A stretch of 33,272 bases of DNA from Alteromonas_E sp964230255 (GTDB taxonomy: Bacteria; Pseudomonadota; Gammaproteobacteria; Enterobacterales; Alteromonadaceae): NCBI GenBank assembly GCA_964230255.1, contig CAXRGW010000047.1, positions 1-33,272 of the forward strand, written 5' to 3'. Position numbers and translations under genes: made by a program. Of the stretch, positions 1-8,579 are shown piece after piece. The notes under the pieces were generated by a model. That model saw nothing but the letters and a program-made list of their open reading frames with translations. It made no database searches and had not been told where the DNA came from. Position 1 is the first letter of the stretch, and every line of letters begins with the position of its first letter.

Positions 1-150
1 AAGGCGAGTGGGGGCGATTGCCCCTACTCAGACTATCGGCATGATGGTGGTCCCCATCTCATCAGTCAGCTGGGTAAACCATGAGTGACCGTTGCTTTTT
101 TTGATAACGATGATGATGTTTAAGATCATGATAATTAATGATATTTTGTT

Positions 151-462
151 TGTGCATGTTCCGGCCCATTCCGATCAGCCATTTCGGTTCAATCCGATCA
201 CTGATTTCGGTCTAATCCGATCGCCTATTTCGGCGTTATCCGATCAAAAATGACGTTTTTCCGAAATCACTGATCAGAATCCCGAAATCTTCTTCTTTTT
301 CTCACTAAATCAATTGGTAAGCTCAACTTCATCACTTTGTTGAAGGAACGAGCTGCCATGGCGAGAAAGAGAACCGATATGAGAAAGATTAAAGACGTCC
401 TGCGTCTCAAATTCGAAGTAGGATTAAGTCATCGAGACATCGGCCGCAGCCGCTGTCGCTAG
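151..462 (+). mobile_element. IS21-family element remnant: left end plus truncated istA
   Basis: The sequence shows a left end starting near TGTGCATGTTCC, then CCGATC at 171, 194, 217 and 240, an exact 23-bp period. Three of these are preceded by TTTCGG (182, 205, 228). Inverted CCGAAA copies follow at 261 and 282. Multiple terminal repeats are typical of IS21-family ends, where they bind transposase. An ATG at 358 opens a 34-codon frame beginning MARKRTDMRKIKDVLRLKFE, the usual IstA start with the beginning of its helix-turn-helix. It stops at 460-462. The rest of istA, all of istB and a right end are not seen, so this is a dead fragment. Confidence 0.75.
358..462 (+). pseudogene. istA: istA 5' fragment (IS21 transposase)
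   Basis: This is a 34-codon remnant of the IS21-family transposase IstA, normally about 340-510 residues. The first 30 or so residues, including RKRTDMRKIKDVLRLKFE and GLSHRDIG, match what is known of IstA N-termini, which start a helix-turn-helix. After HRDIG the reading changes to SRCR and a stop, where the family would continue the recognition helix. No RNase H-like catalytic core is present. The 3' boundary is at or before the stop. An upstream GAAGGAACGAGCTGCC could be its ribosome site. It cannot transpose on its own. Confidence 0.75.
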
Positions 463-478
463 AGCAAAACGGTGGATT

Positions 479-676
479 TTGCAAAAGCGAGAGGAGAAAG
501 ACGCTAGTAATAATGTCCAATTAATAAAGTTGAGAGGCTTAGATTACTTGGCGGTCAAAAAAAATCCGAGCGACGAAGAGAAACGGTTAGTCGAAGAGCA
601 TGAAAACACTCGCCTTGCCCGCTCACGAGCGCGCATTGAAGCCGAGTTTCCACCGATCTTGCCTGATAAGTATTAA
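479..676 (+). CDS. small hypothetical protein, possibly a fragment
   Basis: A 65-codon frame (TTG start as drawn) lies just after the istA fragment and out of frame with it. The product is highly charged, contains DEEKRLVEEHENTRLARSRA and ends in PPILPDKY. I do not recognise a family. The frame is open upstream to a stop at 425-427, so the true start is unknown; it may be the tail of a gene interrupted by the insertion element. A weak hairpin with a T-run follows at about 718-740. It may be real coding sequence or leftover sequence. Confidence 0.3.
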   Translation: MQKREEKDASNNVQLIKLRGLDYLAVKKNPSDEEKRLVEEHENTRLARSRARIEAEFPPILPDKY

Positions 677-717
677 CAAACATCACCACCTAATTAGGTC
701 GCCTAATGTGTATTTGT

Positions 718-740
718 CGCCAATATAACAGGCGAATTTT
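718..740 (+). terminator. weak rho-independent terminator candidate
   Basis: TCGCC, a 9-nt AT-rich loop, then GGCGA and ATTTTTT. The stem is only 5 bp. It sits about 45 nt past the stop of the 65-codon ORF and could end that transcript. Nothing else is seen between here and the next gene. Confidence 0.3.
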
Positions 741-896
741 TTGGCACTAAGAAATGTTGAGCTGTGCGTGCTTTAAAATAAAATGTCCTAGGGTGACTCC
801 CACTTAATCACTAGATGTGTACTTACACTCACAAAGGTTGTCACCTTCCTAATTACTGATACGCTGTATCTATTGATGCACAGTAAATTTAATCTG

Positions 897-3029
897 ATGA
901 AACTCATTCGTAAGTGGTATCTAGTTTTTTTTCTCGCCCTTATTCAGTCTTGTAGCACGCAAGAGACTGAAGATAATCCTCCGTTGACCTTAACCAAATT
1001 AGAGAATGGCTCGGTTGTGACCAACGTACATGGGGTTTCTATGGTTGATGAGTTTGGTTGGTGGCGAGATGTCGACCCGAAAGGTCAACCGACAGAGCAT
1101 GTTATGGGCTTTGTAGAAACAGAAAATGCAGCGTCCGAGCAGTTTTTTACTGAGCATGCAGATCAAGTTGATCAGTATTTAGAGAGAATTAAGGCTAATG
1201 TGCTAGATGCATCTTTAGATAGACCGTTTTATCTAGGCGGGTACGAAGTAAAGCGAGAATATCGTGATGGTAGTGAATACCCCACTTACTATGCGGTAGG
1301 AGAAGATCCCGCCAAAGACTTTGTAATTCTCGATCTAGCAGAGCGGGCGAAAGATACCAACTACTATAAAGTGTATCCAGGGGATATAAAGGTCTCACCT
1401 GATAATCAATATATCGCGTGGGCTGAGGATGTTGTGGGGTTGCATGAGTTCACGCTTCATATACAACGGATCTCGCCAAGCCCTGAGATAATAGTTTCAA
1501 TACCTAACATGGAATCATATTTAGGATGGACTGCAGACTCTAATAATATCGTCTATACATCTATAACGGATTTCTCATATTATCGATACAATTTATCTGA
1601 TGGAACCAATATTAAAATCGATGGTATCGATACCGCAGACTCGTATCCAGCAGTCTACGACACAGCCTCAGGACGGTATGTAAACATAAGTGTGTTTATC
1701 GACGGTGCTCAAGACATTTGGTTACTTGACTCAGAAAATGTAGCGAATGCGCCCATTCAGATTTTTTCAAGAGATGAAGGGCACGAAATAGTGCTTGAGC
1801 ACAGTAAAAACGGATACTTTTATTACACCTCTGAGATGCAAGGCGATGAGAATAAGCTCTTCAGATTCAAGCTGCAAGATTCCGTAAAAGTCGAGCATGA
1901 AGTTGTGTTTGAGTCACAAGACGGCTACCTAATTGATGATACGTCACATTTTAACGATTATATTTTTATCCTTGCCTCAAAAGGATTTGAGCAGCGCATT
2001 TATTATATTGATAAGGCTACCAATGAATCTCATTCTGTAATTTTTGACCAAGATATGTTTACGCTAGACTTCTTGAATGGTCAGGACTACGCATCCAACA
2101 CCGTGTTAATTAGTTACGAAAGTTATCTAACCCCGCAGATCATTTATTCATTGGATATGGCGTCGAAATCAAAGACGATCGTCTCACAAGCGGAAATTGC
2201 TGATTATGATCCCGCTGATTATAAGGTATCGCGAATTTTTGCTAAATCTGTGGGTGATGTCGATGTGCCTATTACGCTGATACAACACAAAGACAACATT
2301 GATAGCCCTAATGCGCCGTTGTGGCTATATGTGTATGGAGCCTACGGGGATTCACTAAATCCTGAATTTATTTCCTACGAAATGCCAATACTTCAGGACG
2401 GTTTTAATATTGCGTATGCGCATGTTCGTGGTGGTGGTGAATTGGGTCCTGAGTGGCACAGGCAAGGCAAACAGATGGATCGAAAAAATACCATGGAGGA
2501 TTTTGTCTCGGTTGCAAAATACTTAGTCGATAGCGGGGTTGTTAAGAAAGGTAATATTTTTGCAAGCGGTGCATCAGCGGCTGGACAGCCCTTAGGATAT
2601 GGGCTGAATGAATTGCCAGATTACTTTCACTCTGTCGTCGCATGGGTGCCCGTTGTGGATTTTCTTAACTCGCTTATGGATGACAATGTTTCTTTTAATG
2701 TTACTGAGCGTCATGAGTTTGGGAATCCGGTAAAGAGCGAAGAGGCTTTTCATTATATTAGAAGTTTTTCGGCTTACGACAACGTAAGGCCTCAGGTCTA
2801 TCCGAACATCTATACCACCTCAGCACTTCAGGACCCTGGGGTGCCTTATTGGGGGCCGCCCAAATGGCTTTACCGTATTCGTGCGAATCAAACCAATAAC
2901 AGTACTACGCTGCTTCACATTGAAAATACTGGTCATGTCAAAACAGGGCGGTATGGAAGGGCTCATCGTTGCGCGCAGGTCTTTACCTTTTTTCAAGCGA
3001 TGAGAGAGCAGACTGAATCAGGTGAGTAA
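897..3029 (+). CDS. S9A prolyl oligopeptidase / oligopeptidase B-like lipoprotein, atypical active site
   Basis: A predicted serine peptidase with an N-terminal beta-propeller (about residues 40-420) and a C-terminal alpha/beta-hydrolase domain. HVRGGGELG, then KNTMEDF, mark the oligopeptidase B branch of S9A, which usually cuts after Lys/Arg in peptides. The likely triad is Ser560, Asp646 and His680. The nucleophile elbow reads GASAAGQPLG where the family has GGSAGGLLMG, and the Asp motif is QDPGV rather than HDSRV, so activity or specificity may be changed. I chose ATG 897 because it gives MKLIRKWYLVFFLALIQSC, a lipoprotein signal peptide with lipobox-like IQSC. ATG 876 and TTG 873 are in frame upstream, and none has a clear ribosome site. 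It is a diverged paralogue of the S9A gene at 4190. Confidence 0.9.
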   Translation: MKLIRKWYLVFFLALIQSCSTQETEDNPPLTLTKLENGSVVTNVHGVSMVDEFGWWRDVDPKGQPTEHVMGFVETENAASEQFFTEHADQVDQYLERIKANVLDASLDRPFYLGGYEVKREYRDGSEYPTYYAVGEDPAKDFVILDLAERAKDTNYYKVYPGDIKVSPDNQYIAWAEDVVGLHEFTLHIQRISPSPEIIVSIPNMESYLGWTADSNNIVYTSITDFSYYRYNLSDGTNIKIDGIDTADSYPAVYDTASGRYVNISVFIDGAQDIWLLDSENVANAPIQIFSRDEGHEIVLEHSKNGYFYYTSEMQGDENKLFRFKLQDSVKVEHEVVFESQDGYLIDDTSHFNDYIFILASKGFEQRIYYIDKATNESHSVIFDQDMFTLDFLNGQDYASNTVLISYESYLTPQIIYSLDMASKSKTIVSQAEIADYDPADYKVSRIFAKSVGDVDVPITLIQHKDNIDSPNAPLWLYVYGAYGDSLNPEFISYEMPILQDGFNIAYAHVRGGGELGPEWHRQGKQMDRKNTMEDFVSVAKYLVDSGVVKKGNIFASGASAAGQPLGYGLNELPDYFHSVVAWVPVVDFLNSLMDDNVSFNVTERHEFGNPVKSEEAFHYIRSFSAYDNVRPQVYPNIYTTSALQDPGVPYWGPPKWLYRIRANQTNNSTTLLHIENTGHVKTGRYGRAHRCAQVFTFFQAMREQTESGE

Positions 3030-3095
3030 TACTTTTGCCTTGCTATTGAACAAGTAATTTGAATGAGCATTTATGGTTTTTTGATTGTCGGTTAG

Positions 3096-3226
3096 ACTTT
3101 TTCCCAATTAACTAGAGGTGATGGGGACATTAAAGTTTACAGAACTGACTTTACCTGCAAGCTTGCAGCACAAATAGCATATTCAAAGGGATATGAGGTT
3201 ACAGTAGAGTGGGACGAATCTAGATA
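3096..3226 (+). pseudogene. possible 3' gene remnant
   Basis: An open plus frame reads THFTCK-like coding sequence: ...GDIKVYRTDFTCKLAAQ, then AYSKGYEVTVEWDESR and a stop at 3224-3226. It has no start codon or ribosome site; an in-frame TAG lies at 3093-3095. A good terminator begins 25 nt after the stop. The protein-like composition plus terminator suggests the tail of a lost gene. I do not recognise the family. Confidence 0.3.
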
Positions 3227-3250
3227 ATGGTGTGAGTAATTAGGGAACTT

Positions 3251-3284
3251 GGCAGCCAAAGCATCTACTCGAGCTGCCTTTTTT
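3251..3284 (+). terminator. rho-independent terminator
   Basis: GGCAGC (3251-3256) pairs with GCTGCC (3273-3278) across a 16-nt loop and is followed by six T. It would stop plus-strand transcription from the remnant ending at 3226, or read-through from the upstream peptidase gene. Confidence 0.55.
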
Positions 3285-3756
3285 GGGCACCGAAAAAAAT
3301 TGCGTACAAGTGCAACAAACATTTAAAAGCGTTGGAACCAAATTTTTTAGGAAGTCGCTTAGTTTTGCACTCAATTACTTTTCTTTCAGTATCTGGATGC
3401 AGATACTGAATGGACAATTGTCCATTCGGATACAGGTTTCGATTTTTTACTCGCTTCTGTGACACATTGAGTCTATTCGACACCGCTGATGACCAGTACT
3501 GGTTATTCCGAATCTCCCAGCCTTTAAAAGGAGTGAGAATGATATAGAAGTTCCTGATGGCCACAATTTCCTCAAAGCTAGCGAAAAACTGTTTAAATTG
3601 GCTTTTTGTTGAGAAAAATATTTCTGGGTGATCGATCGTAGTTTGCGTGAAAAAATAATTCATGGCTTTCTTAAAAGCAGGATCGGCACCGCTCTTGCGT
3701 TGAATTGTTTTAATCATCCCATCCATTACTTTTATTTCGACTGTCGAAGGTGGCAC
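3265..3756 (-). CDS. hypothetical protein, unknown family
   Basis: A minus-strand frame of 163 codons if the GTG at 3756 is used. In-frame ATGs lie at 3726 and 3717. None has a convincing ribosome site. The product is rich in Lys, Phe, Asn and aromatic residues, has no signal peptide, and contains no motif I recognise. Its 3' end runs into the terminator hairpin at 3251-3284, so the last residues (AQKRQLE) are hairpin-encoded, which suggests the original 3' end was lost. It sits alone between two plus-strand peptidase genes in a stretch of remnants. It may be an acquired gene or spurious. Confidence 0.35.
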   Translation of the reverse strand: MPPSTVEIKVMDGMIKTIQRKSGADPAFKKAMNYFFTQTTIDHPEIFFSTKSQFKQFFASFEEIVAIRNFYIILTPFKGWEIRNNQYWSSAVSNRLNVSQKRVKNRNLYPNGQLSIQYLHPDTERKVIECKTKRLPKKFGSNAFKCLLHLYAIFFGAQKRQLE

Positions 3757-3832
3757 TGTTGGCGCCAGTTTTTCCGAATTTATTGGATTGAGTTTTCAAC
3801 GTTTTACTGCACAAGTTCAAAAGGATATACAC

Positions 3833-3973
3833 ATGTTTGTAAAAGAGTGCATTTTTCTCAAATGATATGACTATCCCATTCCAGAAACCCCAAGAGTTAC
3901 GGAACGATCTCTAGATTATGTTTGCGATGTTGCAGGTATGACGTGGTCAAGTCAAATCGACCACCCCAGTTAA
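3833..3973 (+). pseudogene. short coding-like remnant with internal TGA
   Basis: AAAAGGATATACAC precedes an ATG at 3833, a strong ribosome site and spacing. The frame reads MFVKECIFLK, a TGA, then continues open as YDYPIPETPRVTERSLDYV... to a TAA at 3971-3973. The post-stop part looks protein-like. It is either a 10-codon ORF or a gene broken by a nonsense change and cut short. The rest of the gap from 3757 to 4189 shows no other feature I can support. Confidence 0.25.
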
Positions 3974-4189
3974 GCTACGTTTCTCTCATTTCTTCTATCT
4001 AATTCGTATTGATTTGGGCTTTTACAGTCCAGATACGAATGTAGCCACACGGGATTGTAAAAAACCGTGATGTAATCCAATATATTGCCTTCTTGCTTGC
4101 TTCGCTTGTTTACATATGGGTATAAGATGCTAAGCGTTCCCTATACACAAAACCAACCTAACAAATGGATACAAATTAGGTTTAATAAA

Positions 4190-6361
4190 ATGAATAAAAA
4201 AATATTAATCGCGTTATGTTCAATGACTCTTTTTTCTTGCTCTCATCCCGAAACGACTGCACCTAAAGAAACAAACCCACTCAAGCAAAAAGCGAGTGAG
4301 TTAGTCGCGCCTGTTGCGAAAAAAGTCCCCTTTGAAATGACCGCCCATGGTGATACGCGAATTGATAACTATTATTGGATGAGAGACGACGACAGACAGT
4401 CACCTGAAGTCATCGCTCATCTAGAAGCAGAGAATGAATACACGATAGGGGTAATGACCCCTGTTGCCGATATAGAGTCGGGTCTATTTGAGGAGCTCAC
4501 CGGTAGATTGGAGAAGGACAAATCCGATGTACCCTACTACAAAAATGGCTATTGGTATTACCGCACATTCTCAGGTGATCAAGAGTATGCTGTCCGTTAC
4601 CGCAAGGAAGGCAGCCTAGACGCAGAAGCTGAGTTGGTTTATGACGCTAATGAGCTGGCCAAAGGCCACGAATATTTCCAACTCCGTTCAGGTGAAGCAA
4701 GTCCTGATAATAAAATGTACAGCTTTGCTGTAGACACCCAAGGTCGCAGAGGCTATGACATATATGTTTACTCTCTTGAAGGTGAAAAATCATTACTTAC
4801 CGAGATTAAAGATACTACGGGTAACTACGAATGGGCGAGTGACAGTAAATACATCTATTACATGACCAGAGATCCTCAGACTCTGCTGGGTAACAAGGTT
4901 TGGCGACATGAGCTTGGAACTGACCAATCGGAAGATGAACTGGTTTATGAGGAAACTGACACCACCTACTATACATGGTTATATAAATCGACTGACCGAA
5001 GCACGATTTTCATCGCTCATTCACATTATGAGCGGTCGAGCGTTTCAATGTTAGATGCGTCCAATCCCGAAGCTCAACCTGTACGTTTCCATCCTCTCGA
5101 TAACGATTTTGAATATTGGGTAGATAAGAAAGGAGACTCGTTTTACATTCGGACAAATGAAGGCGCTAAGAATTATCGGTTAATGCGAGCCAGCATTGCT
5201 GATTACACCGATAAGACCTCGTGGGAGGAGCTTGTTCCTCATAGAGATGATGCATTGATTGAATCATATGATTTATTTGACGACCATTTTGTGTATGTAT
5301 TGTTGGAAAGAGGTAAAACTAAGATATTCATCAGTGACATCAATCATCAGCAGCCACAATTGATTTCTTTCAATGACGATATTTACCAAGCATATCCATA
5401 TGCGAATTTAGAGCCGAGTAATACTTATGTAAGGTTCCATTACAGCTCTCCTACAACGCCTTTGTCGACTATTGATGTAGACCTCAGCACGCTTGAAGCA
5501 ACCGTTCAAAAGCAAGACAAGGTATTAGGTGGTTTTGATAGTAGCAATTATGAGGCGGAATTCATTTACATAACCGCTCGCGATGGTGTTCAAGTGCCGG
5601 TCACCATTGTGTTTCGTAAGGATAAATTCAAAAAAGATGGTTCTAATCCAATCTATCAGTTTGGATATGGTAGTTACGGCATCACTATTGACCCCAACTT
5701 TGTTCCTGCAAACATTTCCCTACTGGACCGCGGATTTGTCGTAGCTATAGCGCATATACGTGGCTCTCAGAAGCTTGGAAGAGATTGGTATGACGACGGC
5801 AAGTTAGGAAACAAAAAGAATACGTTTTACGATTTTGTTGATGTTACCAAAGGTTTAGTCGCGCAAGGCTACGGGGATAAAGACAATGTTTTCGCTTACG
5901 GTGGTAGTGCTGGTGGTTTATTGATGGGTGCTGTTGCCAATATGGAGCCTAAGCTCTACAAAGGAATAGCAGCTGCAGTGCCATTTGTTGATGTTGTTAC
6001 GACCATTTCTGATGAGACATTACCACTAACCTCAAACGAATGGGCAGAATGGGGTAATCCAATAACCGATAAGACAGCATATGATTATATGTTGAGCTAT
6101 TCGCCTTACGATAATGTTGACGCTAAAGATTATCCACATATGCTGGTTACAGCAGGGCTTCACGATTCTCAAGTAGGTTATTTTGAAGCCTCTAAGTGGG
6201 TGGCCAAACTTCGAGAGTATTCCACCAGCGATAACTTGATCTTGTTGAAGACTGACATGGATGCTGGTCACAGCGGTGCATCTGGTCGGTTCGCCCGTTA
6301 CGAAAGTACAGCGCGTCGTATTGCTTTTTTTTGTTCACTAGCAGAAGCTTGCGAAAAATAA
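4190..6361 (+). CDS. S9A oligopeptidase B-like lipoprotein (protease II family)
   Basis: A predicted serine oligopeptidase of 723 residues, usual for the family: propeller domain about residues 40-430, hydrolase domain about 440-720. The triad is complete: Ser573 in GGSAGGLLMG, Asp659 in GLHDSQVGYFE, His694 in DAGHSGASGR. AHIRGSQKLGRDWYDDGK and KKNTFYDF are oligopeptidase B signatures; note RGSQ instead of the common RGGG. Known members cut after basic residues. ATG 4190 is chosen because it gives MNKKILIALCSMTLFSCS, a lipoprotein signal with lipobox-like LFSC, and AGG lies 9 nt upstream; the longer frame to 4085 adds an unlikely leader. Probably anchored in the cell envelope, unlike cytosolic PtrB. 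It is a better-conserved paralogue of the 897-3029 gene. Confidence 0.93.
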   Translation: MNKKILIALCSMTLFSCSHPETTAPKETNPLKQKASELVAPVAKKVPFEMTAHGDTRIDNYYWMRDDDRQSPEVIAHLEAENEYTIGVMTPVADIESGLFEELTGRLEKDKSDVPYYKNGYWYYRTFSGDQEYAVRYRKEGSLDAEAELVYDANELAKGHEYFQLRSGEASPDNKMYSFAVDTQGRRGYDIYVYSLEGEKSLLTEIKDTTGNYEWASDSKYIYYMTRDPQTLLGNKVWRHELGTDQSEDELVYEETDTTYYTWLYKSTDRSTIFIAHSHYERSSVSMLDASNPEAQPVRFHPLDNDFEYWVDKKGDSFYIRTNEGAKNYRLMRASIADYTDKTSWEELVPHRDDALIESYDLFDDHFVYVLLERGKTKIFISDINHQQPQLISFNDDIYQAYPYANLEPSNTYVRFHYSSPTTPLSTIDVDLSTLEATVQKQDKVLGGFDSSNYEAEFIYITARDGVQVPVTIVFRKDKFKKDGSNPIYQFGYGSYGITIDPNFVPANISLLDRGFVVAIAHIRGSQKLGRDWYDDGKLGNKKNTFYDFVDVTKGLVAQGYGDKDNVFAYGGSAGGLLMGAVANMEPKLYKGIAAAVPFVDVVTTISDETLPLTSNEWAEWGNPITDKTAYDYMLSYSPYDNVDAKDYPHMLVTAGLHDSQVGYFEASKWVAKLREYSTSDNLILLKTDMDAGHSGASGRFARYESTARRIAFFCSLAEACEK

Positions 6362-6372
6362 TACTGATTGTT

Positions 6373-6395
6373 GTGGGGTGAACGAATCACCTCAC
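6373..6395 (+). other. stem-loop after the S9A gene
   Basis: GTGGGGTGA and TCACCTCAC form a 9-bp stem (one G-T pair) around a 5-nt loop, 12 nt past the stop. No T-run follows, so it may be an mRNA 3' stabiliser or a rho-dependent stop. A 19-codon frame follows at 6420-6479 behind AAAAGGAACCTCGT; it resembles the start of a lost gene. Confidence 0.4.
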
Positions 6396-6419
6396 ACCCT
6401 ACAGAAAAGGAACCTCGTA

Positions 6420-6479
6420 TGGATAGCGATGAGATAAAAGACGAGGAATTGTTCGCAAATACAGCCAATGCCCCCTAGA
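6420..6479 (+). CDS. 19-residue acidic micro-ORF
   Basis: An ATG at 6420 lies 7 nt after AAAAGGA, a good ribosome site. The frame encodes MDSDEIKDEELFANTANAP and stops at 6477-6479, just before the convergent GlxA-type regulator. It is too short to assign. It could be a genuine micropeptide or the 5' end of a deleted gene. Confidence 0.25.
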
Positions 6480-6493
6480 TGGCCGGTGAGCTT

Positions 6494-7450
6494 CTAACTT
6501 GCAGAAAACAACGCTCGATAAGCTTTAGGGGTAAGATTAAAACGTCTTTCGAACGCTCTGCGAAAGACATCGTCGTGTTGATAACCACAGGCTTCACTCA
6601 CGCGGCTAATATGCCAAGGTTTTTCAACTAACAGTTGTCGGGCATAGTCTAGCCGCAGTGATTCTACATAGCGACCGGGTGATTGGCCCATTTGCGCTTT
6701 AAAGCGTCGGCAAAAGTTGCGCTCACTCATTTGCGCTTTTTCTGCCAACTGACTAACGCTCAAGTTTTGTTGTAAATTTGCCATTACCCAGCCGTGTAAC
6801 GAAGCAAATTGGCTGTCTGCCTTCATTTGATATTTTAGCGGCAACGAAAACTGCGCTTGATGCCCAGCACGGCGGTAGTGAACCACTAAGTAACGAGCGA
6901 CTTTCGCGGCAATATCAGCACCTAAATCGTCTTCAATGATTTTTAAGGTCAAATCGATACCGGAGGTAATGCCTGCCGACGTTGCGATATGGCCGTTGTC
7001 GACATACAGCTCATCGGCTGCAAGGCGCACGGCCGGATACTGTTGCTTAAATTCATCAATATGGGCCCAGTGTGTTGTAGCCTGTTGACCATCGAGTAAA
7101 CCGGCTGCCGCCAATACAAATGCGCCGGTACAAATACTCATAATTCGCTTCGTTTTGGGCCGAATACGTCCTATCCATGGACACAAAATGGCGAGGACTT
7201 TGGGATCTCGTGAGCCGGCGCCACCTGGAACGATTAAAATATCCAAAGCATCGATTTGGGCAAAGGTTGTATTTGTCATAAGCGGCAGGCCGGACTCTGT
7301 CATAAATGGCCTGATTTCGTCGCCGATAAATAAGCATTTGTAGGCTGGCTGAGCAACATCCGATACCGTGTGAAGGGCCTCAAGCGGCCCCACTACATCC
7401 AGTGCGTTGACATTATCGTAGAGCACAACGCCCACTTTCTGTTTAATCAT
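6494..7450 (-). CDS. GlxA-type transcriptional regulator: DJ-1/PfpI domain + AraC HTH
   Basis: A cytoplasmic regulator of 318 residues, the standard size. Residues about 5-170 form a DJ-1/PfpI (class I glutamine amidotransferase-like) domain with the nucleophile-elbow cysteine in SICTGAF; residues about 215-316 form a double helix-turn-helix of AraC/XylS type (MSERNFCRRFKAQMGQSPGR, then HISRVSEACGYQHDDVFRRAF). In this family the N-terminal domain is generally a ligand sensor rather than a protease. It starts 9 nt after the stop of the exported DJ-1 protein and is probably co-transcribed with it, so it may sense or control the same chemistry. The ligand is unknown. Confidence 0.92.
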   Translation of the reverse strand: MIKQKVGVVLYDNVNALDVVGPLEALHTVSDVAQPAYKCLFIGDEIRPFMTESGLPLMTNTTFAQIDALDILIVPGGAGSRDPKVLAILCPWIGRIRPKTKRIMSICTGAFVLAAAGLLDGQQATTHWAHIDEFKQQYPAVRLAADELYVDNGHIATSAGITSGIDLTLKIIEDDLGADIAAKVARYLVVHYRRAGHQAQFSLPLKYQMKADSQFASLHGWVMANLQQNLSVSQLAEKAQMSERNFCRRFKAQMGQSPGRYVESLRLDYARQLLVEKPWHISRVSEACGYQHDDVFRRAFERRFNLTPKAYRALFSAS

Positions 7451-7459
7451 AGTATCCGA

Positions 7460-8443
7460 TTAGCTCGTTTTTTGGACGTGCACGCGTAAGACATATTCAT
7501 TCGATTGAGCCGTTTCAATCACGTCCAATTGCATGTGCCAATTAGCATTCTCAGTCAATCCTTGCCACAGATACTGACCTGAACCTGTGTTTTGTTCGGC
7601 GACCCAATTATCGTGCTGGCTCATAGCCTCTTGATAGGCCTTAACCAGTTTATCAATACTGACTGGGGTAATGACTTTATAGGTTTTTTGCCAGTAATCG
7701 TTATCACCGTATGAACTTGTTCGCTCAAAATGAACGCCTTCAGGCCAATCGTAATGGTTATCAGGGAATCGTCCATCAGCCATGGTGGCTCTAACGAAGC
7801 CGCCTTCGTGATCCCAATCGTATTCAATGTGCATTGCGATGGTTTTAGCGCGATCTAACCCCAATACCTTACCGACTAAATGCAAAGATGCATCCATACC
7901 CGAAGATAAACCCGCAGAAGTAATGATTTGGCCATTGTCGACAAAGCGTTTTTCTGGCCGAACATCAATGTTGGGATAGTCACTTTGCAACCAGTTAATA
8001 GCGCGGTGAAAAGTCGTGGCGGCTTTGCCATCCAATAAACCGGCTTCCGCTAAAATATGTGAGCCGGTGCAAACTGACAGCATATATTGAGCTTCACCTT
8101 GCTGTGACAATAGCCATGAGTGAATGTCTTTATTGGCCATAGCGTGATGGACATTGCCACCAGGTATAACAATCGCGTCAGCGATGGGCATATTAGCGAA
8201 GCTATAAGTGGGTGTAACGTTTAGCCCCATAACGGTTTGAATCGGCTTGCCATCTTTAGAAACGGTAAATACATCAAAGCGCGCGTGACCAAATACTTCA
8301 TATGGTCCGGCAAAATCGATAATTTGTACTTCATCGAACATTAAAATAGCCACTTTGAATTTGTCCTCGGCAAGCGCGCTGAAGCAACTTACGGAAAACA
8401 TTAAGGCAGTTAAAAATTTAATAATGCGTGTAGTTGTGGTCAT
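7460..8443 (-). CDS. exported DJ-1/PfpI family protein
   Basis: 327 residues. The N-terminus (TRIIKFLTALMFSVSCFSALA) is a Sec signal peptide, so the protein is periplasmic. A DJ-1/PfpI domain covers about residues 30-205, with the elbow cysteine in SVCTGSH and a GLSSGMDASLHL segment shared with GlxA regulators. A further region of about 100 residues (about 225-327) has no match I know. ATG 8443 is chosen because GGGGATAGGATTT precedes it; the frame open to 8566 lacks a site. It forms a pair with the GlxA-type regulator downstream. The two DJ-1 domains are clearly related, suggesting duplication. Catalytic role unknown. Confidence 0.88.
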   Translation of the reverse strand: MTTTTRIIKFLTALMFSVSCFSALAEDKFKVAILMFDEVQIIDFAGPYEVFGHARFDVFTVSKDGKPIQTVMGLNVTPTYSFANMPIADAIVIPGGNVHHAMANKDIHSWLLSQQGEAQYMLSVCTGSHILAEAGLLDGKAATTFHRAINWLQSDYPNIDVRPEKRFVDNGQIITSAGLSSGMDASLHLVGKVLGLDRAKTIAMHIEYDWDHEGGFVRATMADGRFPDNHYDWPEGVHFERTSSYGDNDYWQKTYKVITPVSIDKLVKAYQEAMSQHDNWVAEQNTGSGQYLWQGLTENANWHMQLDVIETAQSNEYVLRVHVQKTS

Positions 8444-8579
8444 AAATCCTATCCCCGTTACATGAACAATTACTGGGATATGGTAGAGATAGCAGAGCTT
8501 TGGCGAAATGACACTAAACCGATGATTTATGCCATTTCGAGGTGGTAAAATACTGGCGTAAAACACTTAAATTAGAGAA

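Noticed and set aside
1..150. GC-richer start of the window as the end of another insertion element
   Set aside because: It may be mobile-element sequence, but no terminal repeat or recognisable transposase tail could be supported.
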